A stretch of 64,000 nt of DNA from Norana najaformis (Eukaryota; Annelida; Clitellata; Crassiclitellata; Hormogastridae): positions 7,223,729 to 7,287,728 of the forward strand of contig OZ029923.1 of assembly GCA_964023275.1 (NCBI GenBank), in the 5' to 3' direction. Numbering within the stretch: position 1 is the stretch's first letter; each line of letters opens with the position of its first letter. Of this stretch, positions 22,000 to 35,514 are shown piece after piece. The notes below the pieces were generated by a model. The model saw only the letters and a program-made list of their open reading frames with translations. It did no database searches and had not been told where the DNA came from. The translations under genes and the position numbers were made by a program.

Positions 22000-24029
22000 T
22001 GTATCTGGCTACGTTTGTAGATAGTGATATGTTTATATGCTGTATGGTTTCTTCTGCTGTTTTGAACTTTTATTGTCTGAAAAACACAAGAAATATATGT
22101 CAGTTGTCAAGACATTCTCTCTGCATAAGTTAAGGCTGGACTGAAAAACATGCGACACCTACCTATGCAGGTAGCCTAATTTTGCAATGCATAAACATTA
22201 ATGTGACCTTTGAATGTGGTTTGCAGGTACGTTAATCTAACGTTTGCGTGAAACATTTGTACCTTGATTTTACCAACATTACATTTTGGAACATAATTTG
22301 TTACACTAAAGATGAATACGCCAATTTTTCATATTTATTATCTTTGCACTGCCAGTGTAAGAACTGAGAATGGACATTAAGACTCAGTGGCTATTTCTTT
22401 AATTTTAAATTCACTTAATTTTGTGCTAGTGCTTTGTGATTTCGACGAATGTTGAGATATTAGTGTAAAAGCTTTATCAAGATGAAATAGATATATGCAT
22501 CATGTTTTTATATATTGGTGAAATTCTTGAAGCACCTAATACAAATTTAAACTTTGCCAACTTCAAACAGACAGAAAAGAACATTCGCCTGTATAACGCT
22601 CTGAAGCAAATCAAATGAGTTCTGGTGTGCATTTGTCCATACAATGTTCTCAGGTACATTCTTACACGTCAAATCAGGTAGATCTTTAACGATCTGTGCA
22701 ATATTCAGGATTAGACGGCCTTTAATAACAAAAAACTAAGCATTTGTTTAAATTCTTGCATCTTAGTTTCAAGCCCTTCGAAATTATCTAAATTCTCTAT
22801 TCACTCTGGATCCATCTTTCACTTTTGCAAAACCGACCATATGCCCAAAAATCACTTAAATTTTAACAAACACAGTTTTCTTCAAATTCGTCATAATATT
22901 ATGCAATGGCATTTGATTCAAAAATTAATCTATATGTTGCAAATGAACGTTTCAATCACCGAAATGAACAGCAATGTCATCAACATATGGCACAGTGAAA
23001 TCTTTCACCGTGCTACAGAGAAGATCGAAGTATTCTCATTTGATTGATTTGGGAGAAAATGGCAAGCGTAATGTACTTGCGAGCGAGATGAGAAAATATG
23101 CCACTCAATCTTACCTACGAACAAGTCACCTCTAATGAGAACTAAAATTTTGTACAAATGTTTTAAGAACGTTAAGAAAACATGCATAGCTTAACCGTTG
23201 TTTACTAATGCTTTCACCACGTTATCGGGACACGCACAGTGAAACGCAAACCATTATTCCGCGTTCCGAAGTAGAACAAACCGGTAAAATCGTTTACTTG
23301 CTGCCTTGGTATGTATCTAGATATTACATATAGTGCCTTTTATGTATCTCACAGAAACGCTACCTACTCTAGTATAAGTGGTGTTAAAGTGAATTAAGAA
23401 CAAAAATCCTCGACCCAGCCTTGAAGACGTTCTTCTTAGCAAAAAGTGCTTCATACACATGAAGCTAAATCCTGGGAAGCCTTGAGTCGTCTTGTAGCTA
23501 AGGTCACATTCTAGCAATGACTTTGTCTATCGTACAGTTTTGCTTAACTGATTACTCTTTCTCCACCTTTTTCGTGGCCTATAGTTGTGATTCAGGAATA
23601 AGATTTTACCTTACCTGAGAGTGTAAAGAATGCATGTCAGAATTACTGCGTGAGACTATTGTTTCTACTAGCGAACATCAGCGAAGACTACTCGTTCAAG
23701 ATAAAATTTCCCCCTCACGTAAATTTGCATAACTTCCTTGTGACATAAGAGTACTAGTATTAGTACTACTAGTACTACTACTACCACTACTACTACCACT
23801 TCTACTACCACTAATAATAATAATAGTAGTAGTAGTAGTAGCAGCAGCAGAAGTGGTAATAGTACGTGTCTAGAAAACCACGGGGACAAAGCAACATGCA
23901 GAAGGAATTGTGGTAAACTTTGCAGCTTTTACTTTGGTTCTGATCTCAGCAGGAATATCATCAACCTCATCATCTCCAGGTCTATAGGAGTCGGTTGCAG
24001 TGTTAGTGTCTGCCCGTTCCAAGGAATTA
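21926..24029. repeat. 5' flank of gene A, duplicated at 44,076-46,180
   Basis: From the end of the array to aaggaatta at 24,029 the sequence matches 44,076-46,180 in the same orientation. It differs by scattered substitutions and small indels, roughly 2% by eye. The similarity then stops abruptly. The block lies upstream of the mucin start codon, so it should contain the promoter and any 5' non-coding exon. I could not pick out either with confidence. The short ORFs here look spurious. Confidence 0.9.
23750..23870. repeat. TAC/TAG trinucleotide tract with hairpin symmetry
   Basis: A run of tactactac passes into taataat and then tagtagtag and cagcagcag. The two arms are roughly complementary and could fold back. 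The copy at 45,895-46,012 differs in repeat number. It explains the poly-Leu/Val minus-strand ORF. Confidence 0.85.
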
Positions 24030-26375
24030 TCATCACTTCAGAATCCGTTACGTAAGACTGCTCAGAAAAACAGTGACAACAACCGATGTTTGCATATTAA
24101 AATACTGTAACATTTAACTAAGATACGAGTTAAAAGTGTGCCATAATGTCTTATTACCTGAAAAATTCAGTAAATTTTACAGGTAAACATATTGAAATTA
24201 CCTGAATTTGCAATGCTTCAAACCACTGCTGTGTTGACTTGCAAACTGTTAAATTTTAGGTGTCCAACTAAAAATTTATTGAAAGGGATGCTCATGGACT
24301 ATCAGTGGTCACTTATCTCTAAGTGGGGCGTATGCTTCTTTCATTGACAGTAGATTAGGCCCAATTAATGCATCAGTCATCTCCTAATCAACCAAAGCAG
24401 TAGACCTAGGCCTAAGTTTTCTCATATGTGTCAGAAAATCATACCACCAATTGTAACACCGTAAAACTGCAAATGGATAACTGCAATAATTCTGCGTATT
24501 GTCCCCCACAATTTTTATTTGGTGAATGGTTGATTGGTTGTATGTCCAATATGGCATTAGGAATGTATGCAACCAAGAAAGAAAATCAATTTATCAGCCG
24601 CTTATAACAGATATCGAAGGTCAAGACCTATAGGCAACGAGAAACCTGCAGAACAAGCCCACATATATTGTCATGCATGAAGATTGCAATTTTAAATATG
24701 GTATATATATATGTGTGTATGTGTGTGTGTGTGTGTGTGTGTGAGTGCATGTAGCCCTGTACGGCCTGCGATGTATGCCTATATGCTATGGCAAATCGCA
24801 CGTGCAATTGGGCGTGTTCACCTGTGCTTTGTCCCCATTCACTTTGTAATACGGAAGTATAGGTAAGACATACACGGAAAGACCTGTGTCATACGGTCGT
24901 AAATGAGTTTCCTGGGTATAATTAGTTGTTGTGCTTACACATGCCTTCAACGTAATTGTTCTTGATATGCGAATTTTACTAATCCTCATTTGCAAACAAT
25001 TTAAATCTGGGCATTCATTCTTAATTTTCGTCTGGACTCGTTTATGCTTATATAGCCCTTCTCAGTGTCTTTTTGCGGATGATATGAAGATTTATTTGAC
25101 TTATGGATTTTATGTCCTGAGCTACTGACACTTTTATTGTATTTTTGAGTCGTATATGTAGTTGTACAGCATTCAATAACAGTCTAGCCTAATTCATTCT
25201 TCCATACTGAACTATTTAACTATGAGGCTAGTAAATGGGGCAGTGTGAACGAAAAAGGCAGCGTGAGTTAATGGCTTGGTGGACTTGAAAGGAGATAAAG
25301 GATGATGCAGTCTTGACCATCTGAATATGCCTAGCAAGCATTTGATCAAAGAAGTTGATCAAGTGAACTAAAACTAAGTTAGATAAATTGACTAAATTGT
25401 AAAAAACAACAAGAGAAATTTATGGCACTTCAACAGTTCCATGTGGTGAGAATCTCAACAATGCAATCTAATCGGTAAAGCTAAATAACATACAAAATTA
25501 TCTTCAGATAGCGTACACACGTTTCAAGTATTTGATATCTTTACGGATTTTTATACATTGTCTCTCTTAAGATAAATTTCCATTAATACAAACCTACATC
25601 CTTAATGCATGCTTTGCTTAATAATTTCTACATAACATAGCTTGGTATAGATTTCATTAAACCATTTTGAGCTCCTCTTAATGAGTTCGGAACTTGAATC
25701 ACGGCCAGTGAATAGTGTGAAATTAATAATTTCGCGGTGTATAATTCACAGGTTTAAAAAACTATTGCAGAACGAAATTAACTGTTCTCTCCACATATGT
25801 CGGACTTCAACACTGTATTGGATCTACTTAATGGTGGTTTGCCGTTTTATCCTTACTACCTGTCGCGGTGGCCAAGATGAATGTTGCTGACGCATCTCAT
25901 TCGTTTTGATAGATTAAGTAGTCACCTATGTGCTCTAATTCTCGTTTGTTCAACCGTCTACTGTGGTTTAGTCTGCGTTACTAAGTTGTTTATTTAGTCA
26001 ACTTCAGATTTGAGCGTTTTGGGGCGGTGTTTGAACAACTATCACCCATTTGGATCCAAATGGCTCCAATGAGCAGTTTTCTTAAATTAGCGCGAAGTAA
26101 ATGGCCGACTATACATTACATTGCAATCTGCACCAATGGGATTTCCCCATGTTGAATTGTTGTCGTCGTGTTGCATTTCAACTGAAAGATCCTCCAGTGC
26201 CTAGTCATCGCTTTCAAGAATCCTTCAAGAAGACGTTAAATTAGTGTGTCATTAATACCCTAATCTTTCTGTGATGTGACCAAAGTGACAGTATCTTAAG
26301 TAGCTGTGACAATACATTAATTATGATTAAGCTATCCCTTAATAGTACGCCTCTTATCAAAGGACGCATCTGAGT
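24030..26375. other. Spacer between the A and B units
   Basis: No gene was recognised. The stretch holds a (TG)n microsatellite at about 24,714-24,742 and otherwise AT-rich unique sequence. The similarity that defines the downstream flank of gene B starts at about 26,376. Confidence 0.5.
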
Positions 26376-29039
26376 CAATTGAAGAGGCTTGGCTGTTTTC
26401 TGCCTATTATTGTATATCATTGTTTAAAGCTCGAAGTTCGCACTGTTCTAAGTCTTGGCGAGATAAGCTAATCTTTATAATTAGGTGAAAAGTGAGCGCT
26501 TTTGGACTGGCAAAAAAGTTACTTAAAACCCTTGTTATGTGTTGCTTTGCAGAAGTTACGTCCAGTGCACAAATTATTTCTGAAAATCAGATAATGTACT
26601 CGTAATCATTAACGTAATTTCGAGATTTCTATAGCGCCCAACGAAAGTCACGTCACGGGGACCAGCTTATTCATAGGCGCTCAGTCAAAACCACATGTGT
26701 ACAAGTGAACATGTATACATGCATGCGTGCATGCAACCATGTGAGTCTAAACATGTCTAGGTATTTACTATGTCCACACCTCTTAAACCGGCCTAGCTGA
26801 AGTCAGCCGATACGTATGTGTTCAAAAGACTGCTTCAGGAAACCGGCACCGCCTTTGCTAAAGTTGTGATGACGTCAACTATTTCTTAAAATTGGAATGA
26901 GCGGCTACACTCAATCACATATGCGACCACTTCGTGACTTCCTGGTTTACCTAAAGGCTCAACTGAAGGTTAGCCGTCCTGCCTATGTGACAACAATTAT
27001 AATCGTTATTGTCCATACTAAAAATTCCATGCAATATCAAACATGATCGAGAATATGAAGCCAGAAACACTTCAGTGGGTGTCTGCCAATTGACTCGGCT
27101 ACTTATTAAGTGTGTACAGAATGACGCTTATCCTTCGTCATACAAAAACAATTCTTTGAATACAGGCACGTAACATTGTTATGTTGTGTGTTATTTGAAT
27201 TTATTATATGGATTTAAAATTTCAATAAGGTGAGATAGCTATTAATGCTGAAGGTATTTGGTATAAGTAGGCCTGCGGCTGTTTTGATATAATTTTGATC
27301 ACTAGACCCATTCCCATTTTGGAAAATGACATATATTTTTACGACTATAACTTTGATCTTGGGGTTTATGCAAGCTTTAACAATAAAAGAAGTATCTATG
27401 AGATTAAAACACTGACTGAGCCGTCCTACTGAAGACTGTGAATTGTACACACTGATCAATAATGTTGTTTACACATGTACACAACATTAATTTTGATTGT
27501 ATATTATTGTAGTAATATTTGGCGTCTCTTACAAAACTCTCAACAGCGGTCACTTCACTCATCTGGCAATGCTTTATCTGAATTTATAGTTTCTGTTGCG
27601 GTATTGTCATAATGCACATGGCAGCAATCAACGGGCCACCTACATCTACAAGTAAATCAAGCTAGTTACAGAATGTCATTCCAATCAGCCAGAGCGACAC
27701 CCCAGCGAAGATTAAAACTTATAAGTAAATTTATTCGGTTCCAGAATTTGAGTCACAGGTAGAGAGACAGCATAAGGAGAATAAGCTTTTGAGTGGTCCT
27801 CAAATGACCTATGTAAGCGTTCAGAACATACACATATAAAGGCAAACAGGTAAGTATGAAGTCGGGATCGGATAGACAACGGAAGACTTGGCAGATAGGG
27901 TAGATTGCGGATGTGCATTCCAAAACTTAAGTCGGCCTCAAAAGTTTCTTTTAATCGCTAGTGAAGAAATGCAACATATTCAAGATAATCTTTGATCGTA
28001 TATTTATTACTATTATAAGAATATGCAAATATAATTTTGAACTTATTCTTAGCCACATCTAACTGACTTTGTCCATAATATAAAGGTCTGCAGTTGTTTG
28101 CTTCGACTGCATTTACTTTCATAGCTTGCACTTCATTAAGCCTAATATAACCTTATCTCTTCAGATTTCAGATTATGCGCATTTCACAGGCCGTGCAAAG
28201 CATGATTTGCCCGCCCCTTTAGTGAGTTGTACAAAGCACAGGGCACGATAATCACATCAGCCATGAAAATAAGCGCCTGTGAGCACACAAGCATTTAGTT
28301 GCATTCACTGCTTCTAAGGGTAATTAAGGCTATAGCTGTAATGACTCAAAACAGAATCCCTACTTTGAGGAGCTCATAGTCTAAATGTTACTTCTGTTAC
28401 ATTAGACTTTGCATGTGAGGCTACAGCTATAATAAACCTAAACATGAGCTTTTCCTTTATAGTCTAAATGTATCATCGTTCCTTAATCTCGTCGCAATGC
28501 GGTCCAGGGACACTGATCATGGTGTCATCTGTCAACTCTGAATGAGAATCCGTTGCTTTGGGTCCAAATCTGTGCGGGAATCTTGCACTGGTGAACTTTC
28601 TAGTTATCTGGGCTAACTTATGAACTTTCTGTAGTTAATGACATATAGCATAATTTAGGCTAGGGTAGACAGCGTTCTGATTACTTTCTCTTGAAGCGGC
28701 GATATATAAAGTTTTAATTACTAGTAAAACTTGAATTACATCCTATTAGCCCAGACACGAAGTTTTGTTATGGCAGATTCTATATGATACAGTTTCTGCA
28801 AAGGCGAAGGTTGAGAACCTGGAGAAATGGTTTCAGGTGTGACTAGTTTGTTGTAATAGATCGCGTGATAGAAGATGAAGTTTGATAGCCTGCAGGATTG
28901 GTTTCGGTTTTGACTGAGGAGAAAGCCTGGAGCAATTTTTTCGGTTACCATTGGGGAACTAGGCGTAAAAGATTGAAGACGATGTGTATCGAATGTTGGA
29001 TAATGCTAGCTTTGACACTTGTCATACACTTCGAACAGC

Positions 29040-29325
29040 ATAGCATGAACCACAATGACTACAATTTTACCGAGAACCACCATGCCTCTATACATACTTT
29101 ATCATACATCGCGTACATAACCTCAAACAAAAAATCACTACAACCAGATTCGAAACTTTGTCACACCACAACATCCACCATGTCTCCATCTTCAACACAA
29201 ACCACGACTGTTACCTTCAGAAACGTCACCATCCACCATGGACAGAACGACACTCTCCAGATCTCCAATGTTAACCCAAATTACGACCATTATTTCAGAA
29301 ACTTCATCAGTCATGTTGGGAAACA
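29040..29325. repeat. Degenerate 79-bp tandem repeat, paralogue of 978-1,290
   Basis: Segments such as acgactgttaccttcagaaa and acgaccattatttcagaaac recur at about 79-base spacing, matching the repeat in the downstream flank of gene A. Confidence 0.5.
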
Positions 29326-29964
29326 GAGACTGGCCGAAGTTTGCTACGCCCAACATCGTGAGGGGCGGTTAAAATATCCGAAACGTATACGGATACGTGA
29401 GGATCGATGAACTCAAGATCTATTTTACAAAAAACTTCTCTTCGTAGTCAAGTCAGCAGAGTTTTGTTTGTAAAGGGCACGTCGTCGGTGTTTTCTTCAA
29501 ATGGCCTGTTTCCCTTCAAACTACACGTCGGCTACTACGTCGCTCATTAGTTCGAAATTTGACGCACTATGCTTAAACCCATAGTAACTTGTTAGGGCAT
29601 TCTCAATCCCCGAACGGTAGTTCTTAAGTTCATCACAAAAGCGCTAGCCTAAACTAAGTTCAAGATCACGAAGACCCAAAACTTCATCAGTAAGCAAAGA
29701 GTGCTCCGATAACTACAAAAACCTTCAATGGGCCTCCGCACACAAGTGGAGCCCAACCAATATATTCTCCGTATCATACCTCCTTCGTGGTATCAACTGC
29801 AGATAGACGTGGAACGAAACCGGCGTAGCTTTCGTCCTCTTTCGAAAGATCTTCTTGGTTGGGTGGAGGACCAAGCTAGATGAAGACAGTAACGCACAGC
29901 ACACGGACGTAATTTGGTTACACGAGCCATTGAAGCTCGTACAAAATGAAATATACATGAAGGT

Positions 29965-30065
29965 ATGTTGTATGTATGTATGTATGTATGTAACATCAGG
30001 CAATGAAACTCGTACAAAATGTATGTACGTATGTATGTATGCATGCATATAGTTATGTATGCATG
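29965..30065. repeat. GTAT microsatellite
   Basis: Runs of gtatgtatgtat at two places separated by about 40 bases. They account for the Tyr-rich ORFs on both strands. Confidence 0.85.
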
Positions 30066-31601
30066 TATCATGCTATTTATATAGCGCCTTTTAGAGTCTC
30101 ACAAAGACAAGTAAAAGACGTAATATTTTGTAATGTGAGGGAAAAGAAGGAAGTTTCCTATTTGTAAAGTTCTCAACTAGTGTGATAAAATAGGCCCACG
30201 CAAAGAACGTCTTGGGTAACCTTGCAGATGGCCTGAAATCTGTGATTATGCCTCTCCTTCTGAACTGTCTACTGACCATTCTTCTTTTCCTAAGATTTTA
30301 CTGAATACGTTGAATTAAAGAATTGTCTGACATATATTTTACAACAATAACTTGACTTGATTATCCCCGTTGCTTGTCTTGCGATCTCAAGGATTTTATG
30401 GATTTCGAATGATTCTGGGCAATGGATTCTGTCTTTGGAATAAATTTTTTGCTTTGAAATCGCCATCGATTGATGCCTTTTGCATTACAATAAGGGCGCT
30501 ACTAAAGTTTCCAGATTACATTACACTAGATTGATATATCGCATTATAAGCAGTTGGTGATATTTTGAATATGACATTAATAAACTGGACAATGAAATGG
30601 CCGATAGAGTGCTTGAACTCTGCCTTGCAACCTCGTGAAATAAGTCTGGTCCTGGCTGTGGGTTGGATCATTGGGCAGAAAAGCAAATAGGACAGCAGAA
30701 AACAAAGAAATGGCCTATTATCGCCTATACGTTACTTGAACTCCACCTAGCAACTGCATGAAGTAAGTCTGGTCCTGACAATAGCTTCGATAATTGGGCG
30801 GAAACCATACAGGACGGCATCGCATCAAACGAATAACTGGGCGATGTCACATAATGGGTTTGTTTTCTAGAATTGAGTGGCAGTCGAGAGCTTAGAGTGT
30901 TAATAAAAGTGCTGCTAGGCGATACTTCAGTACTATTAAAAATCACTGATGTTTTAAGAGTTTTATGCTGTTACTGTTGCCACTACGACTGATGACGCCT
31001 AGCAATATTAGGCTATTGGTCGAGTACCTTGTACCTACAATAATGTAGTGGTCGTTGAACTATTGGTTTAACAGGCCTATAATATTTACACGGCACAGCT
31101 ATGGTGAATTTATTCGTGGGAACATAGTTTATGTTGCAAAAGCATCCCAGTTTCATTGCCAGTTATTCGTAGGATATTGAACTTTATGAACCGAAGCACG
31201 ATAGTAAAGAACATAACATTATTTTAAATCGTAACTATATGATATTACCAAAGGTTCTGCAGTGCTTTTGAAAGGTACTTATAAGGCGCTATATTAAGTA
31301 TCTGGAAACATATACACATATATACATACATAACGCATACGTAAATATAATCATACATACATACACACATACGTAGCCTACATAGGTACATACTGTTCAT
31401 ATGCTGTACATGCAAACAACATTCAAATAAACTAGGTATTTGTGATATATAGGTTGCAGCTGGCTCCTTCCATGAGTTCCTTCCCAATCCCTTTTAGCTT
31501 ATACAGTAACTTTGGCACAGTGCATACGGGCATCACTTAGCCAGCTCATTTATTAAAGCGATTGACTTGAGCACGTGATTATTCGCGCGATCGATTCTCA
31601 C

Positions 31602-31887
31602 CTGTGGCTGAGTGCCTGCTAGCGGCTGATGAGAGCTTGAACTTGGTTCCAGTAGCTCAAACTCTGCGGCAGCAACGACGACAGAAGATGCTGCTGCAGC
31701 TGCTTCTGCAACTGGAATTGATGCAGTTTCGATAACATCGGCGGAGGTCGACAGTTCCATCGCTTGTTCGGCATCACCAGCTGGACCGTGTTCACCAAGT
31801 TCGATGTCCTGAAGTTCGATTTCTTTGTCTATATCTTCCTCCTTCGACACTTCATCTGGTGCTGCACGATGTTCTTGTGTTTCCAGC
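31602..31887 (-). CDS. Mucin gene B: cytoplasmic-tail exon
   Basis: This 286-nt exon runs from acceptor ccttatacag to donor CCACAG|GTGAGA, with the same phases as gene A. It encodes 95 residues starting LETQEHRAAPDEVSKEED, then DKEIELQDIELGEHGPAGDA and EQAMELSTSADV, ending in a Ser-rich SSSSHQPLAGTQPQ. Compared with A it lacks the 37-residue insertion that contains YDNP. The strong conservation of the acidic block, with drift elsewhere, suggests a cytoplasmic binding function. The partner is unknown. Confidence 0.85.
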
Positions 31888-32272
31888 CTGTATAAGGACA
31901 TGAATTACACAGACATTGTAATGGATCACGCAAATATATAATAGTTCAAAATTGGATGATGATTATTATTCTTAAGTGTGAATTGCAATGTTTTCCGTTA
32001 TGTGGCTGCCTACTTCCAAATTAGCAAAGAGAACACGGTGTCTAAAGAAAATCATTTTTATTTTAATAAAAATGAAAAATAGCAACCATTAAATAGCTTA
32101 AAACATTAAAAACTAAATGAAAAACAATGCTTGGAAACGATTAATTTCGACATTGTTAAAGGAAATAATGATATCGTCCTCAGCCTGAAAATTAAAATTA
32201 TGGTTGTTGTTGTTGCTAACAGTGATAAGGACAGGAACAGTTAGTAACGTGTAATGTTGCTTCATGGCGTAC

Positions 32273-32434
32273 AAGTGATCTTTATCTTTGTCTTTTTTGT
32301 CGCGTTTGCATCCAACTATGATAAGGGCGATGATAAGACTGAGAAGAAGAGCCGAACCAACTCCTGCCGAAACTCCGATTATGATATTCTCATCTACGCA
32401 ACTACCAGCCACTGGAAGATAGTTACCTCTGCAC
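32273..32434 (-). CDS. Mucin gene B: EGF end plus transmembrane exon
   Basis: This 162-nt exon is identical in length and phase to that of gene A. It reads CRGNYLPVAGSCVDEN, a helix of about 23 residues (IIIGVSAGVGSALLLSLIIA, then LIIV), then the basic GCKRDKKDKDKDH. The acceptor is gtttgtttag. The donor is GTACGC, weaker than the GTATGT of genes A and D. If it were not used, the frame would continue AMKQHYTLL and onward to a stop, giving a different short tail. About four residues in five match gene A. Confidence 0.85.
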
Positions 32435-33978
32435 CTAAACAAACGAAAGCAGGGCATTGCATCTTAGAGCTTCAGAATTGTTGTTGTGAGAGTCATCATT
32501 ATATAAAACTGCCAATTTTGGCATCGGCCATGCATCAAGCCTTGCTGAGATACACGCTGCGACGGAAAATAGGCAGAGAAAGACCAAAAAGTCATGACAT
32601 ATGGTTACTAAGCAAGTTATTCCAGTATGATGAAGCTTCTGTTCTGTGCCGAGGAAGTTCGGAAGGCTGGACATCTATGTCACGTTGCGCAACAGATCGA
32701 AGGTATCTGCAGCCAGGTATAGATTACAGCGATTACACATAACTCTTTAAGATAAGATCTTCATCAGTACGTTTTGCACAGGTTACCAGTGCAGTTCCTG
32801 CAGATCCTCGAGACTGACAGTGGATGTCATGCCTAAACCTAAGAATTTCGCCGATCAGCTGAACCGCATCATTTAATATAAATAGATTTTAGTTTGTTAA
32901 TAGGGAAGAGTCGCGCCTGCATAGATAGCATTGATGGTCATGAAAATGTATGCAGATGGTTAAATCGCGTTCGATATACATTCTTCGCGTCCCCTGAGAA
33001 GATCAGTTAACAGACCAACGCTAAAATCCAGGTCAACCACAGGCACAGCGTTTAACAGACACCAGAGAAGCGATGGTTGTAGAGTAGACAAAACGATCTC
33101 TGGCATCTGCGCACGGCTACCAAGCCAGATGAACTGGGTTTTTTTTCAGAGATTAGTCTGAGACTGTTGGGGTGTCTAAAAATCGGAATCCGACCACGTC
33201 CACGTTCATTTACATAGCACACCAATTTAGACGATGGTTGCTCACATGAATTGCAAAGTAGAAAACGACAATAATAATACTGTAAAAGGAAACAAAGAAA
33301 GGAAAATAGGAATTGTAATGTATCCTAGTTATGACAGTATATGTAAAAGCATCGTACGTAGCAAGCTGCTACAGTGGGCAGTTTGACGACGTCCGAGCGC
33401 GAAGCATTTCGGTAGTCTGAAGCATTTTCTCCGCTAAGGAGACTGCCTTGTCCGCTTGGCCGTGGACAAATGCCACAGTGTGGTTAAGAACCGCAATCCA
33501 CGAAGAAGAAAGGACCAAGCTTAGACCTACGGTATATAGGACCTAAAGCAGCAAAGGACCTAAGATAGAACCCTGTGGAGGATCAAGTGGAACCAAGGAC
33601 CAGTCAGACAGTGTGGAACTAAATATTACTGCCTGGTTAAAGTATTGGCATCATTAATTGCAAAACGGATACGCCTTTGTTTCAAAAACATTTTAATCCT
33701 AAATTTTGACGAGAGTTCTGGTTCTTCATGAATAGAAATAAAAATACATAGGCAATAAGCATATGTAAATGATTAGGCCTATATGTGACAGCGCACATTA
33801 TTACAGGCCTATATATAAAAGTAGTTGTAGGTCTATGGTTCCACAGAAACATAACTGTAATTTGGGTAACGTAAGGTGATATCTGAGCATCACACAAAAG
33901 CTACGTCAGGGAGACCAGCTTAACTACTGACGCTATAGCAAAACTATTGCGCAAATAAGCTGCTTAGAAACAACTTAC

Positions 33979-34150
33979 ATGCACCCAGTTGTTTTTACGT
34001 CTATGACAGTACAGATCTGATACTCGTCTGTGCAGCTGGCATAGCAGGCGATGTCGTTCGGATTTTGTTTCGCATATGTGACACAGAAATAGCATGGCGA
34101 ACAAATATGTTGTCCAATCGTTGGGCATGGATCATTAGCGTAGTTTGTAA
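33979..34150 (-). CDS. Mucin gene B: cysteine-rich EGF-like exon
   Basis: This 172-nt exon lies between acceptor gttacttccag and donor GCAT|GTAAGT. It encodes TNYANDPCPTIGQHICSPC, then YFCVTYAKQNPNDI, then ACYASCTDEYQIC, ending KTTGC. The cysteine pattern and splice phases equal those of gene A. With the next exon it completes the EGF-like fold beside the membrane. Confidence 0.88.
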
Positions 34151-34916
34151 CTGGAAGTAACAACCGTTGTTCACTCAATTTAGGACAACAATTGTTTGCT
34201 TTCGCTCCTAAATATTGAAAGCACGTAGACCTAAAGTAAAATTCAACACAAAAGGAAATTTTATGAAATTACCCTTATTTATTTAATAGGAGTGAAATAT
34301 ACAAGTGACTTGACTGGAAAGTGTGTAGTTTTAGTGTAACATAACAGCAAAGTTGCGATCTCATCAATTTGTAGTATAACCATATATGTGCGACAGTTTC
34401 AGAGAGAGGTTAATCAAAGGACATTATGGCTCGGCCATTAAGGAGGATAAATTCAGTAGATCTGAACTGATCAGTTTGCAAATTTTTCGGTAACTGAATT
34501 AGAGAAAAAGGCGATACGCCTAACAATTAATGATGAAAATACTACAGGTGTGATCAATCTAATTATCTTGTACGTATGCATGAGCTTAGTCACAGATGTG
34601 GATGATGATTTTGGTGCGCATTTTGCTTATACACCCTAAACACCCTACAGAGCGAAGACAAAAAATGACTAATGCTATTCAAATAGAAGATTTGTCGGTG
34701 TTAGTCAAAATTAGGAAAATTTTCAATATTAAAAATTTTTCCCGCTACCCTAAAAATATAATGCGCTTTGTACATGTGAATTTATATTGCAAGACACCCC
34801 TGTTATTAAAAGATATATTGAGACTTATTAATCTAACACGTTGTCAAAGAATACAGGAAATATTACTGTAATGTTGTAAATGTAACGAATTCGGTAGATA
34901 CAGAAATAAAACTCAC

Positions 34917-35098
34917 TTTCAGATCTTGCTGATTTAGTCATATTGTCAACACTCTCTTCCAAAATCACATAGCCCATGAAATCTGTATCTTTAAGGTATG
35001 AAGCAGCTGTCGTGTTTATATGGTTTGTAATAGCTTCAGTCCTTCCTATAACCTCTTTGCTCGCAAATTCGGTGTTGGATGAAGCAAAAGTAAAGTTA
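34917..35098 (-). CDS. Mucin gene B: extracellular exon (NFTFA), SEA-like candidate
   Basis: This 182-nt exon lies between acceptor acatttag and donor GAAA|GTGAGT. It encodes (S)NFTFASSNTEFASKEV, then IGRTEAITNHINTTAAS, then YLKDTDFMGYVILEE and ending MTKSARSE. It has the same length and phase as gene A. Only the first strand and the general helix pattern are conserved in sequence, so this module evolves faster than the transmembrane exon. Confidence 0.8.
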
Positions 35099-35514
35099 CT
35101 AAATGTTGAAATAAACACGGACATCTAATATAACTCAATCTTACTACAACGAGACAGATAGTTCGTGCGAGATCAATCAATTACAGAGCCTTTTATTTAC
35201 GTTTGATTAATTTCTTTGAATTTAATTTAGAGGCGGCTGAACATACTCCACTTATCAGAAAATGTATAGAAAATACAGCCTTATCTTACACTTCTATGTC
35301 TTAACTTGTAAACCATAACAATAGCCTAAAACCTGCATATGTAAAATGTAGCTATGCGCTCTCCTTTGCGCGAAATCAAGCTCTTTACAGAAATGAGCGT
35401 TTATGCCAGGAGCCTTATTCAGAAATAGGATCAAGTGCCGACTAATATCAACCAGTCAGCTATATAAATCTCCGTATTTAAATTTCAAAATAGGCCGATA
35501 TTTCTAATTCTTAC

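Larger units (their letters stand above)
26376..31600. repeat. Downstream flank of gene B, paralogous to 1-6,600
   Basis: The block opens with the same phrases as base 1 of the window (gaggcttggctgttttctg, then gcgagataagctaatct). It continues as an interrupted paralogue up to the tail exon of gene B. Part of it (27,050-28,450) also resembles 57,343-58,100 near gene D. The divergence is high, with many indels, so this duplication is old. No host exon was recognised. The 170-residue plus ORF at 28,898-29,410 overlaps the degenerate 79-bp repeat and is not accepted as a gene. Confidence 0.65.

Noticed and set aside
23668-23889. Minus-strand poly-Leu/Val ORF as a membrane protein
   Set aside because: It is produced by a TAC/TAG trinucleotide tract. 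The copy at 45,842-46,048 reads differently because the repeat counts changed.
28898-29410. 170-codon plus-strand ORF
   Set aside because: It overlaps the degenerate 79-bp repeat. The paralogous stretch at 880-1,330 does not keep the frame.
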